Positions 1 through 8,546 of a stretch of DNA of 36,002 bases are shown here, piece by piece. The position numbers and the translations under genes are program-made. A model generated the notes under the pieces. That model worked only from the letters and a program-made list of their open reading frames with translations. It was not told the origin of the DNA and ran no database searches. Location: IMG/VR virus record IMGVR_UViG_3300032895_000190, positions 1-36,002 of that record; one strand, 5' to 3'. Numbering within the stretch: position 1 is the first letter of the stretch; every line of letters starts with the position of its first letter. The stretch is from a virus.

Positions 1-992
1 ACGATGCCCGGCGTCGGCTGGCGGCTGGCGAGGATCCACGCGTGGCCCCTCCGGCGGCTCCGGTGCTTCCCACCCTGGCCGATATCACCCATCGCTGGCA
101 CGCCATTAACGCCCCGCGCTGGAAGCCACACCATGCGGTGGACGTGCTGAACGGGCTGGAGACCGAGATACTGGCAACGCTCGGCGCAACGCCGATCCGC
201 GACGTGACCGCCCCGGCGGTACTCGAGCGGCTTCGCATACTCGAGCGTCGTGGCGCGATCGACACCGCCCACCGCATCCGCGGTCGGCTGGCCGACGTGT
301 TCGCCTTCGCGATCGGCGAGGGTGTGGCCGAGCATAACCCGGCCGAGGCAATCCGGGCCGCAATGTCGCCGATGCCACGCGGCGGCCATCGCCCCGCCGC
401 GACGACTTTGGACGCCGCCAGGGCGGCCCTCGCCGCGGCAGAGGCCATTCCTGCCTATCCAATCACCCGGCTGGCCCTGCGCTTCCTGGCCCTGACGGCG
501 ACTCGTCCCGGTGAGGTGGCGGGGGCGCTGTGGCAGGAGATAGAGGGCGACGTCTGGCGCATCCCGGCCGGGCGCATGAAGGCAGGACGCGAGCATGTCG
601 TGCCCTTGTCTCGACAAGCGGCGGAGGTCGTGGCGGCGGTGCGCCCGCTGTCCGGGCGAATGTCCTACATTTTCCCGAGCGCCAGGTCGGCGCGGGCCGG
701 CCTGTCCGCCAATGCGCTGAACGTCATGCTGCGCCGGGCGGACCTGTCGGGCGTGCAAACCCCGCACGGTTGGCGGGCGACGTTCTCCACGGTGATGAAC
801 GAGCGCTTCCCCACCGATCGGCTGGTCATTGACCTCATGCTGGCTCACAGCGAGGCACGCGGGGCGGTCGAGGCGGCGTACAACCGCGCGCAGCACATGG
901 AGCGTCGCCGGGAGTTGGCGCAGACCTGGGCCGATCTGCTGCTGGACGGGATGGCGCCGGCATCCGATCTGGTGGGGTTACGGAGGAAGTAG
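1..992 (+). CDS. P4-type tyrosine integrase, 5' end outside the window
   Basis: Site-specific tyrosine recombinase that would integrate and excise the prophage. Numbering from an internal GTG at base 42, the catalytic set is visible: Arg155 in ATRPGEV, Lys180 in the following beta-hairpin, His242-x-x-Arg245 in PHGWRA, His269 in LAHSE and the nucleophile Tyr280 in AAYNRA. The tail ERRRELAQTWADLL is typical of P4/CP4-type integrases. The frame stays open to base 3 and reads ARRRLAAGEDP just before the GTG, which matches the end of the N-terminal P4-integrase arm domain, so the GTG is internal and the true start lies upstream. It is followed by a gap of about 530 bases and then by a type I modification operon on the same strand. 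Family and catalytic residues are seen directly; the pairing with this prophage is inferred from adjacency. Confidence 0.93.
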   Translation, partial: DARRRLAAGEDPRVAPPAAPVLPTLADITHRWHAINAPRWKPHHAVDVLNGLETEILATLGATPIRDVTAPAVLERLRILERRGAIDTAHRIRGRLADVFAFAIGEGVAEHNPAEAIRAAMSPMPRGGHRPAATTLDAARAALAAAEAIPAYPITRLALRFLALTATRPGEVAGALWQEIEGDVWRIPAGRMKAGREHVVPLSRQAAEVVAAVRPLSGRMSYIFPSARSARAGLSANALNVMLRRADLSGVQTPHGWRATFSTVMNERFPTDRLVIDLMLAHSEARGAVEAAYNRAQHMERRRELAQTWADLLLDGMAPASDLVGLRRK

Positions 993-1523
993 CCATTCAC
1001 CCGATGTCGTTCAGGAGCTTCCGAGACCACTCCGCACGTGATTTCTAGGTAGAGGCGCGCCTGTAGGACTCCCGCCCGCGGGCCGCAGTTTCGAAGATGC
1101 CAGGTTCTGCTTCGTTCCGCTCCACATCGACCTGCACCAGAATCGGGGCTATCCTTCGCCATGAGCCGTGCAAAAATCGGGGCACGGCGCACCGGAAACT
1201 AACCAGCAGACCGCAGCGCGGCTGCACACCAATCTGGAGGCGGCCGGCCATGCCGACAACATCGAGGAGCCGTTGTCCCGACCGCCGCGCCGTAACTGCA
1301 GCCGAGCCACGAACACGCTCCGGCGCACGCCTAGTCCGGTCGACCTCGTGGTGGGAACACTCGAGGGGGACCGCCTTGCTAACCGACGTGCCGGAGCATG
1401 GACGCAACTTGAGGTGGCTCAGGACGCGTCGGTCACCGCGACCCGAGCACCACCAAGGCCTACGGCCGGTGTGGCTGCACGTTGAGAAGCTGATTTGCTG
1501 ATTTGGGACGTCTTGACAGCAAG
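993..1523. other. intergenic stretch between integrase and hsdS
   Basis: About 530 bases with no convincing gene. Short overlapping open frames exist on both strands (for example 1097-1501 on plus and 1045-1536 on minus), but they are Arg/Ser/Pro-rich, contradict each other and resemble no family I know. An 8-base tandem repeat, GCTGATTT twice, sits at 1489-1504 just before the hsdS start. I see no clear sigma-70 promoter, terminator or attachment core. The promoter of the modification operon should lie here. Confidence 0.5.
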
Positions 1524-3260
1524 ATGCCTGACACATTGCCGCAGGGGTGGATTAAAACGACGCTGGGCGAGGTCTGCATCCCGGTGGAAAGCATCCTTCC
1601 GGAAAGCACCCCCGACGCTGAATTTAGCTACTTCGATATCGGTAGTATTGATAACCAGAGAAACCAAATTGCAGTCAGCAAGACTGTGAAAGGCCGAACC
1701 GCACCGAGCCGTGCTAGACAGGTACTGCGCAGAGGTGACATTCTGTTTTCCACTGTACGGACGTACTTGCGAAACATCGCCATGTTCGAGGGGGATTATC
1801 CGAACCCCATTGGATCGACAGGCTTCGTAGTTCTCCGCGCGGCTGAAGGAGTGTCACCCCATTTCCTCTATTATCAGGTCTTATCAGAAAGTTTTATGCG
1901 ACCGCTACACGCGCTCCAAACAGGCTCGAACTATCCAGCCGTCCATGCACACGACGTGTTTGCGCAGCCGATCCTGCTCCCTCCTACGCGCGAACAAACA
2001 ACAATAGCGGCTAAGCTAGCTGCGGCGTTGGCAGGCGTAGATCGGGCCGAGGATGCCATGCGCCGGGCACGCGATCGGCTCCAGCGCTATCGAGCCGCCG
2101 TCGTCCATGCCGCCGTGACTGGTGAGCTGACGCGTGTATGGCGTGAACGCCAGCCAAAACCGCAGGAATCATCAGAGACAGGTAACGCTTTGTTGACCCG
2201 CTTACTCGCTGCGCGGCGCGCCGCTTGGGAGGAGGGCGAGTTGCAGCGCCAACACACCGCCAACAAAATTCTCAGAGATGACCAGTGGAAGGCGCGCTAT
2301 CGTGAGCCTATGCCTCCACGCACTGACCAGTTGCCTGAATTGCCAGAGGGCTGGGCGTGGGCTTCTCTTGCCCAAATTGGCGAGTTAGATCGCGGCAAAT
2401 CCAGACATCGCCCGCGCGATGATGCCCGTCTTTACGGGGGGCCCTATCCGTTCATCCAGACTGGCGATATCCGAAGGTCCCGCGGGACAATCGTCGAACA
2501 TACGCAGACCTACAGCGAGTTCGGTCTAAAACAAAGTCGATTGTGGCCGGCTGGAACTCTCTGCATAACAATTGCGGCAAATATTGCTGAAACAGCGATC
2601 CTAACTTACCCTGCCTGCTTCCCGGATAGCGTAGTAGGATTTACCCAAGATGAGGTCCTGCTCAATGTTCGCTTCGTTGAGCTTTGCATTCGGTCAGAAA
2701 AATCCGAATTAGAGCGGTACGCTCCTGCCACGGCCCAGAAGAATATCAACTTGCAGACCCTTGAAGGGCTGGCTGTTCCACTTCCGTCGCTTGCCGAACA
2801 ATCGGAGATCGTCCACGAAGTCGAGCGCCGCCTGTCGGCCGCATCTCGGCTGGAAGTGACGTTGGAGCAGCAGGCCACCCGCGCTCACGCCGCTCGGCAA
2901 TCGCTCTTAGACGAAGCTCTCTCGGGTCGCTTCGTTCCACAAGATTCCAATGATGAGCCAGCCTCACTCTTGCTTGAACGAATCCAGATAGCTAAAGAAG
3001 TTGAAGCCCGAAGGCCAAAAGGCGTACCTATGGCAAAACCAAGATCCAGAGTAAAGACCATCGGCCGTCGAGCGCTGCTCGCTGTACTGAAGGATAGCGG
3101 CCAAGCAATGACACCGGAGGAACTGTTCCAGGCGTCTGGCCACTCACAGGAGTCGATCGACCAATTCTTTGTTGAGCTTCGTGAGTTGACAATCGACCCG
3201 GCTAAAATCTCAGAGGAACGGACCGCTACGGGAGTGACATTATTGAAGGTCGTTCCATGA
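1524..3260 (+). CDS. hsdS: Type I restriction-modification specificity subunit HsdS with C-terminal extension
   Basis: DNA-recognition subunit of a type I modification enzyme. Numbering from the ATG at 1524 (578 aa), there are two half-subunits. TRD1 starts at LPQGWIKTTLGEV and ends at ILLPPTREQTTIAAKL, followed by a helical spacer (about 155-205) with the usual AVVHAAVTGELT signature. TRD2 starts at LPELPEGWAWASLAQIGE and ends at VPLPSLAEQSEIVHEVERRL, followed by a second helical spacer with SLLDEALSGRFVPQ. A further 75 or so residues (about 505-578), after a basic linker, read like a winged-helix domain (RRALLAVLKDSGQAMTPEEL); this is beyond the usual HsdS length of about 400-460 aa. A TTG at 1503 could extend it by seven residues, but the ATG aligns with the normal N-terminus. 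The stop overlaps the next start (ATGA). The DNA is less GC-rich than the phage genes. Confidence 0.93.
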   Translation: MPDTLPQGWIKTTLGEVCIPVESILPESTPDAEFSYFDIGSIDNQRNQIAVSKTVKGRTAPSRARQVLRRGDILFSTVRTYLRNIAMFEGDYPNPIGSTGFVVLRAAEGVSPHFLYYQVLSESFMRPLHALQTGSNYPAVHAHDVFAQPILLPPTREQTTIAAKLAAALAGVDRAEDAMRRARDRLQRYRAAVVHAAVTGELTRVWRERQPKPQESSETGNALLTRLLAARRAAWEEGELQRQHTANKILRDDQWKARYREPMPPRTDQLPELPEGWAWASLAQIGELDRGKSRHRPRDDARLYGGPYPFIQTGDIRRSRGTIVEHTQTYSEFGLKQSRLWPAGTLCITIAANIAETAILTYPACFPDSVVGFTQDEVLLNVRFVELCIRSEKSELERYAPATAQKNINLQTLEGLAVPLPSLAEQSEIVHEVERRLSAASRLEVTLEQQATRAHAARQSLLDEALSGRFVPQDSNDEPASLLLERIQIAKEVEARRPKGVPMAKPRSRVKTIGRRALLAVLKDSGQAMTPEELFQASGHSQESIDQFFVELRELTIDPAKISEERTATGVTLLKVVP

Positions 3261-4939
3261 GGCTTATCTACCTCAAGATCGATCGGTTCAAGAATCTGAA
3301 CGATTTCGTGATGGACCTCGACGAGGAGTCTGAGGAACCCGTGACCGTACTGCTGGGCAGGAATGGCGCGGGAAAGAGCAATCTGTTCGAAGCACTAGTC
3401 ATCATATTCCGTGACCTTATCAAAGGAAAGGCAACGACAGACTTTGCCTATGACCTCAGGTACACACTACGCAATGGGGCTATTGTGGTGCGTATCTGGA
3501 ACCCACCCACTGCGACCGTCGACACAGACGATGCCCATCCAAAGATGCCATTTGCTGCGAGGAACGGGGAGTCAATTGAAAGCTTTTCGTTTACGGTAGT
3601 CGAGCAGGGTAAGGAGCGCCGGATTGCGAGACGGGAGATTCGAACCTTCCTCCCACGATATGTGGTGACCTATTATTCGGGTATGAGCAATAGGCTTGAA
3701 CACCACTTCTTCCAACCACAACTCGAGTTTCGTGACGAATTGCTAAAGGGTAATGTCATCCCACTTCGTCCGCTGTTCTATGCGAAGCCGATCCATTCGC
3801 ATTTCGCGCTGCTGGCATTCTTTATGACAGAAGACGAGGAAGTGCGCCAGTTCCTCAACGAGTATTTGTGGATCGAGGCCCTTGATAGTGCGCTCTTTGT
3901 TCTGAAGCGCCCTCATTGGGCGCGGGGTCAGAAACAGCGCAAGGATGGGGATGCCCGCTTCTGGCATGCTGGCGGGGTTGTCAAGGATTTTCTGGCGTGC
4001 GTGTACGAATGCGCACTAGCACCTCTTCGACTACCAGGTAGGATCCAACATAGTTTTGATAGCATAGAGAGCACAGAGTTTCTTTATCTTTACCTTCCTA
4101 GTTTGGAGAAGCTGCGGCAGCTTGCACGACGGTCATTGGCTTCTATGCAATCGCAAGCGGGCCAACAGAGGCTTGATGTGCAAGCGGAAGCATTTAGGGC
4201 CACCGAGTTTTTCAAGTTGTTGGAAAGCACGTTTATGTCCGACCTGATCCACGAAACGCGTATCCGTGTTCAGGTGCGTCATGCGGGGGCGCTGACATTC
4301 CGCGAGCTTAGTGAGGGTGAACAACAACTGCTCACCGTTGTCGGCATGCTGCGCTTTACCCGGGACGAGGACTCGCTTTTTTTGCTAGATGAGCCGGACA
4401 CCCATCTCAACCCGGCCTGGGGCATGGAATACCTGAACATCCTCCGAAGGCACGCTGATGTTGGGAGAGATAGCCATCTTCTTGTTGCCACGCACGATCC
4501 CCTCGTGCTCACCAACCTACGACGTAATCAGGTAATTATACTGGAACGGGACTCAGAGAGCGGAAAGGTCGCAAGCTGCGAACCCGAGGAAGATCCACTG
4601 GGTATGGGTGTCCAAGGAATTTTGCGAAATATGTTCGGCTTGCGTAGTGCGGTGGGGACGGAGACCCAGAAAATGCTGGATGATCGCGCACGGCTGCTGG
4701 CAGTTGGCGACAGGCGCACGGAGGCGGAAGACAGAGAATTCAGCAGATTGTCACAAGAATTGGTCGATCTAGGTTTTGGCAGGGAGTTTCGAGATCCAGA
4801 CTATGCGCAGTTTGTCCGAGCGATGGCACGTCGGCCGGAGTTTCGTAAGCCCGTCCTGTCGGTAGGCGAACAACAGCAGCAAGAGCAGATTGCCGACGAA
4901 ATCATTGATGGCATTCTTCGTGAGGAGAAGAAGGCGTGA
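3257..4939 (+). CDS. SMC/ABC-type AAA ATPase, PtuA-like, nested in type I locus
   Basis: 560-residue ATPase of the OLD/AAA15/SMC-like kind. Walker A GRNGAGKSN is at 34-42, an ABC-type signature ELSEGEQQLL at about 350-359, Walker B LFLLDEPDTHLNP with Asp378-Glu379, and the H-loop ATHDPL with His413, so the ABC-ATPase head is complete with about 300 residues of insertion between the halves. The C-terminal 130 residues are helical and charged. It overlaps hsdS by ATGA and the following HNH gene by GTGA, indicating tight co-translation. ATPases of this class are known next to type I RM genes (the NCBI family called restriction system-associated AAA family ATPase, and the rlo genes of Campylobacter). 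Together with an HNH partner the arrangement equals the Septu PtuA-PtuB defence pair. Whether it works with HsdS/HsdM or independently is not visible. Confidence 0.85.
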   Translation: MRLIYLKIDRFKNLNDFVMDLDEESEEPVTVLLGRNGAGKSNLFEALVIIFRDLIKGKATTDFAYDLRYTLRNGAIVVRIWNPPTATVDTDDAHPKMPFAARNGESIESFSFTVVEQGKERRIARREIRTFLPRYVVTYYSGMSNRLEHHFFQPQLEFRDELLKGNVIPLRPLFYAKPIHSHFALLAFFMTEDEEVRQFLNEYLWIEALDSALFVLKRPHWARGQKQRKDGDARFWHAGGVVKDFLACVYECALAPLRLPGRIQHSFDSIESTEFLYLYLPSLEKLRQLARRSLASMQSQAGQQRLDVQAEAFRATEFFKLLESTFMSDLIHETRIRVQVRHAGALTFRELSEGEQQLLTVVGMLRFTRDEDSLFLLDEPDTHLNPAWGMEYLNILRRHADVGRDSHLLVATHDPLVLTNLRRNQVIILERDSESGKVASCEPEEDPLGMGVQGILRNMFGLRSAVGTETQKMLDDRARLLAVGDRRTEAEDREFSRLSQELVDLGFGREFRDPDYAQFVRAMARRPEFRKPVLSVGEQQQQEQIADEIIDGILREEKKA

Positions 4940-5757
4940 GGTTCATTAATCTGGACGGCCAAGAACCCTGCAAGTCCTGGTACGAGAGAGCCTGCGCGCT
5001 AACTACCCGGCTGGATGCTGCTGCCACAAAACTGGATAGGGACAAGATAATCGAGGACAACAGCGCGGTGTGGGGTGATCTGAAACCGTGGCTTCTGAAA
5101 CTCTCGGCGGGAAAATGCTGGTTTTCCGAGTCTCGAGATTCCTTCAGTCACTTGGACGTGGAGCACTATCGCCCCAAAGGCACGGCGAAAGACATAGACG
5201 GCAAGGAGCGTGGTGAAGGCTATTGGTGGCTAGCCTTTGACTGGCATAACTTCCGGGTCTGCGGCAATGTTGGAAACCGAAAAAAGGGGGCGTATTTCCC
5301 CCTCCGGAGCAGCACGCACCAAGCCACCGCGACCGACCGCAACATTGAGGATGAGCTTCCCTATTTGTTGGACCCTACCCGACCGGAGGATCCGATACTG
5401 CTATGTTTCGACGAGAACGGGGACATTAAGCCGCTACCGGACCTGGACGCCTGGAGTAAGACTCGTGTCGAGGAGTCGATCAAACGATACAAACTGCGTG
5501 AGCACGAACCGTTGATGGAGGCGCGCCGCGATATCTGGTCCAAATGCGCGCGGGAAGTGAATCGCTGCCAAAACTTACTCAACCAACAAAACAGATCCCC
5601 GTCGGCCACAAACAGACAGGCAATTAAGGAGCAGATGATGAAGATTCGGGAGATGTTGGCATTCCGGGCGGAATTCTCAGCCGTCGCTATTGAGTGTCTC
5701 CGAAGTCGGAGCGAGCAGTGGGCGCAACGGTTGGCATCTGAAGCACCGACATCCTGA
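4936..5757 (+). CDS. HNH endonuclease, PtuB-like (TIGR02646-type)
   Basis: 273-residue putative nuclease effector paired with the preceding ATPase. The core is Cys61 followed by DVEHYRPK (Asp74, Glu76, His77, Arg79, Lys81), then FDWHNFRVCGN (Trp103, His104, Asn105, Cys109) and KKGAYFPL, and then the LLDPTRPEDP segment; this order matches the HNH proteins found with Septu and with retron ATPases. The first zinc-ligand pair, normally Cys-x-x-Cys, reads CWFSES here, so the second Cys is absent and metal binding may be altered. The start is a GTG at 4936 overlapping the ATPase stop. The C-terminal 90 residues are helical. It ends 17 bases before hsdM. Known for the family: HNH/beta-beta-alpha-metal DNA cleavage. 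Inferred: activity gated by the ATPase. Confidence 0.82.
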   Translation: MRFINLDGQEPCKSWYERACALTTRLDAAATKLDRDKIIEDNSAVWGDLKPWLLKLSAGKCWFSESRDSFSHLDVEHYRPKGTAKDIDGKERGEGYWWLAFDWHNFRVCGNVGNRKKGAYFPLRSSTHQATATDRNIEDELPYLLDPTRPEDPILLCFDENGDIKPLPDLDAWSKTRVEESIKRYKLREHEPLMEARRDIWSKCAREVNRCQNLLNQQNRSPSATNRQAIKEQMMKIREMLAFRAEFSAVAIECLRSRSEQWAQRLASEAPTS

Positions 5758-5774
5758 ACCGAGGCATCGAACCT

Positions 5775-7217
5775 ATGCGTCAACAAAGTGCGGCGCTGAT
5801 CCAGAAAGTTTGGAGCTTCGCTCACGTCCTCAAGGATGATGGGCTAGCTTTCATGGATTATACAGAGCAAATTACGTATTTACTTTTCATTAAGATGTCG
5901 TGGGAGCACCGTCAATCCGGCGTGGACGAGATACCATCTCGCTACACTTGGGGCGTGTTGAGGAGCATTGGCGACAACCAGAAGCTTTTGGAGAGATATC
6001 ACCAGGGGCTGCGAAAGCTGAGCGAGGTCCCTGGCCTGATTGGTTTGATTTTCACAAAGCCTCAGAGCAAAATCAACGATCCGGCCAAACTGCGTTTGCT
6101 GATTCAGATGATAGACGGTGAGAACTGGTCTCGTCTTGATCTGGACGTTAAGGGCGAGGTTTACGAGGGGCTACTGGCCAGGAATGCCGAAGACGTGAGG
6201 GGGGGAGCTGGACAGTACTTTACGCCTCGACCCGTAATTCGTGCGATCGTAGATGTCATGCGACCAGAGCCGATGATGAGGATTTCGGACCCGGCGTGTG
6301 GTACGGGAGGCTTTCTTTTAGCCGCGTTCGAGTATCTTCTGGACAGGGTAAAAACCCCCAAGGAGAAGAATCACCTCCGAACGAGGGCGTTGCAGGGAAT
6401 AGATCTTGTTCCCAATGTCGCGCGTCTATGCGCTATGAACCTCTTCCTGCGTGGAATTGGCGCTAATCACGCGCATCCCGTGGTCTCAATTTCTGACAGC
6501 CTTGAAACTAAGGTTGAGCCGGTTGATATGGTTCTTACGAACCCGCCATTTGGCAAGAAGAGCAGCTTCACCATCATCGGTGCGGGAGGAAAGAGCCAGA
6601 CCGATAGGATTTCTTATGAACGCCCAGAGTTCTGGACCACCACCAGCAATAAGCAACTGAACTTCGTCCAACACGTTTATTCAATGCTGAAAGAGAACGG
6701 CCGTGCCGCTGTGGTAGTGCCAGACAATGTGCTGTTTGAAGGCGGCGCCGGTGAGAAGATACGTCGGGAACTGCTTCAACGGTGCGACGTCCACACCCTT
6801 CTACGCCTACCGACCGGCATTTGGTATTCTGCCGGCGTGAAGGCGAATGTGTTGTTCTTCGATAAAAAGCCAAGTGCGAAAGCGCCGGCGACGAAGGAGA
6901 CGTGGGTCTATGACCTGCGTTCGAACCAGAAATTCTCCCTTAGGCAGAATCCGATTGAGATCGAAGACATGACAGACTTCGTCCACAATTTTTGTGCAAG
7001 CAATCGTGCTGAACGCAAGGAAACTGACAAATTCCACCGCTTCACGTACTCGGACATCATTGCACGAGACAAGGCAAGTCTCGATATTCAATGGGATCAT
7101 GAACCAGGGAGCGCACCCAAAAACGCCTCCCCTCACACACTACTGAAGGACATCCTAAAGGATTTGGAAGAAGCAATGAAAGAATTCGCCGCGGCCGAAG
7201 CTGAAATCCTCCGATAG
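5775..7217 (+). CDS. hsdM: Type I restriction-modification methyltransferase subunit HsdM
   Basis: 480-residue N6-adenine DNA methyltransferase. The N-terminal helical domain is recognisable (QKVWSFAHVLKDDGLAFMDYTEQITYL). The SAM-binding motif I DPACGTGGF starts at Asp172, after GAGQYFTPRPV, and the catalytic motif IV NPPFG starts at Asn256. The length is normal for HsdM. With HsdS it should form an adenine methylase. It is the last gene of the block and is separated from hsdS by the ATPase-HNH pair, unlike the usual hsdR-hsdM-hsdS order. No hsdR follows: the next gene is a convergent phage tail gene ending at 7270. A GAGG-like ribosome site lies upstream of the ATG. The locus may be a methylation-only system, or hsdR may lie left of the window. 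Confidence 0.93.
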   Translation: MRQQSAALIQKVWSFAHVLKDDGLAFMDYTEQITYLLFIKMSWEHRQSGVDEIPSRYTWGVLRSIGDNQKLLERYHQGLRKLSEVPGLIGLIFTKPQSKINDPAKLRLLIQMIDGENWSRLDLDVKGEVYEGLLARNAEDVRGGAGQYFTPRPVIRAIVDVMRPEPMMRISDPACGTGGFLLAAFEYLLDRVKTPKEKNHLRTRALQGIDLVPNVARLCAMNLFLRGIGANHAHPVVSISDSLETKVEPVDMVLTNPPFGKKSSFTIIGAGGKSQTDRISYERPEFWTTTSNKQLNFVQHVYSMLKENGRAAVVVPDNVLFEGGAGEKIRRELLQRCDVHTLLRLPTGIWYSAGVKANVLFFDKKPSAKAPATKETWVYDLRSNQKFSLRQNPIEIEDMTDFVHNFCASNRAERKETDKFHRFTYSDIIARDKASLDIQWDHEPGSAPKNASPHTLLKDILKDLEEAMKEFAAAEAEILR

Positions 7218-7228
7218 GTTACTTCCAT

Positions 7229-7252
7229 GGCCTGGACCGACCCCGACAGGCC
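7229..7252. terminator. possible convergent terminator hairpin
   Basis: GGCCTG at 7229-7234 pairs with CAGGCC at 7247-7252 across a 12-base loop, in the short gap where hsdM and the last phage tail gene converge. A second inverted repeat (CACGGCC / GGCCGTG) follows at 7271-7291 but overlaps the phage stop codon. Neither has a T-run, so this is weak evidence for a bidirectional terminator. Confidence 0.25.
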
Positions 7253-7269
7253 CGCCAGCGTTCGGCCCG

Positions 7270-7650
7270 TCACGGCCAAAGGACGGCCGTGCCAAACCCC
7301 GCTGCCGGGGGCACCTGCGGCTGGTCGGTGACCAGCACGTTGTCGACTCGTAGCTTGAACAGGTAACCGCTCACCTTGCCGTCCGACCGCGTCGCGGTCA
7401 GCAGCAGCGTGTAGCAACGGGTCGGCTGCCCGGCCGCCGCCGTGAAGGTGACAATCCCGGCAGCGAACGCCAGAGCGGAGATCATCAGCTCTCCGGTGCC
7501 CGAAGGCGCAGCGGCGAGCGACAGCGAACTCAGCACCTGCGCATCGAGCGGGTCGATCTCGTAGCGATAGCCCTTGATGGCAGTTGACAGCTTCGACGGG
7601 AGCCAGATCGGCTCGCGACTCACCGGAACACCGCGAAGCGTGCCATACAT
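7270..7650 (-). CDS. small phage structural protein, fibre-tail adaptor-like
   Basis: 126-residue protein starting MYGTLRGVP with a beta-rich sequence and no signal or membrane segment. The middle (SAAPSGTGELMI-like to FTAAAGQPTR) alternates hydrophobic and small residues like an immunoglobulin-like strand set, ending at FGTAVLWP. It is the last gene of the minus-strand tail run, immediately downstream of the glycine-rich fibre and starting one base after that gene's stop. Small beta-domain proteins in this place are often annotated as fibre-tail adaptor or putative structural proteins in phages of alphaproteobacteria. The role is inferred from position. Confidence 0.6.
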   Translation of the reverse strand: MYGTLRGVPVSREPIWLPSKLSTAIKGYRYEIDPLDAQVLSSLSLAAAPSGTGELMISALAFAAGIVTFTAAAGQPTRCYTLLLTATRSDGKVSGYLFKLRVDNVLVTDQPQVPPAAGFGTAVLWP

Positions 7651-7651
7651 G

Positions 7652-8533
7652 CTACCACCTCACGATGCACAGGCCGGCCGCACCGGCTGCGCCGTTCTGC
7701 GCCGTCGTGCCCGCTGCTCCGGTGCCGGCGCCAGATGCCCCGCCGCCTGGAAAGTAGCCCGCTATCCCGACGCCATTCGCCGTGTCGTTGCACCCGCCGG
7801 CCAGAGGCCCATTGCCGCCGAAGCCGCCCCAGACGCCGCCGACAACTCCGGAGTTGCCCTGTCCGGTGCCGCCATTGCCACCGTCGCCGCCATACAGGTT
7901 GACGTCTCCGCCGGAACCGACGCCGGCCTTATTTCCAAACACCGGAATGCCGGTCGTGCTTGAGACGCTGACGGCGCCGCCGGTCGCACTGACGGCGGTA
8001 AACCCTGCTCCCGCGAAGCTGGTGGCGCCGCCGGCGCCAGGCGCGGCCGGAGAAGTCGTCCCGGCAGTCCCGCCGGCCCCGATCGTCACCGTGATCGTCG
8101 CGCCGGGCGTCAGGCCAGACAGGCGCTTTCGCGCGTAACCGCCGCCCGATCCGCCGCCACCGGGAATACCCGAGACGGATGCCCAGGAGCCGGAACCTCC
8201 GCCCCACACCTCGACCTCGATCGCGGTCACCCCGGCCGGCACGGTGAACGTTCCGGACGTGGTGAAATTCTGCACCCCGTGCGGGATGGCACCGATCAGC
8301 GCCTGGATCGCCAGCAAGACCTGGTTGAACACCGTCCCGGTCGTGTCGGCGGTGATGCTCGCCGCCGCCAGGATCGACATCAGCTCTTCCTGGATCATGT
8401 TGACGAACCAGTAGCGGAGGCGCGTCGCCGGCGAGATACCCGGCACCGCAGGGCCGAAATATCCGGTCGTGCCGGTCAACGTCGGCGGCGCCGGCAGCGT
8501 TGCCACCGCTGTCGGGTCGATGATTCTTTGCAT
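7652..8533 (-). CDS. glycine-rich tail fibre protein
   Basis: 293 residues. The N-terminal 115 residues are non-repetitive (DPTAVATLPAPP ... YWFVNMIQEELMSILAAA) and probably bind the baseplate. From about residue 118 an ordered beta start (FTTSGTFTVPAGVTAIEVEVWGGG) leads into about 160 residues dominated by Gly, Ala, Ser and Thr with many GG and GxG steps, ending AAGAAGLCIVRW. That pattern and ending are typical of glycine-rich phage fibre tips or receptor-binding domains. It lies directly after the gp48-like baseplate gene, where Mu-like phages encode fibres. A second, unrelated fibre locus is at 28682-32715. Host-surface binding is inferred. Confidence 0.82.
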   Translation of the reverse strand: MQRIIDPTAVATLPAPPTLTGTTGYFGPAVPGISPATRLRYWFVNMIQEELMSILAAASITADTTGTVFNQVLLAIQALIGAIPHGVQNFTTSGTFTVPAGVTAIEVEVWGGGSGSWASVSGIPGGGGSGGGYARKRLSGLTPGATITVTIGAGGTAGTTSPAAPGAGGATSFAGAGFTAVSATGGAVSVSSTTGIPVFGNKAGVGSGGDVNLYGGDGGNGGTGQGNSGVVGGVWGGFGGNGPLAGGCNDTANGVGIAGYFPGGGASGAGTGAAGTTAQNGAAGAAGLCIVRW

Positions 8534-8546
8534 GAAAAATTCCCGG

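Noticed and set aside
1045-1536. genes in the gap between integrase and hsdS
   Set aside because: Competing frames on both strands, no RBS and no recognisable sequence.
7271-7291. CACGGCC/GGCCGTG hairpin as a terminator
   Set aside because: It overlaps the end of a phage coding sequence and has no T-run, so chance in GC-rich coding DNA is likely.
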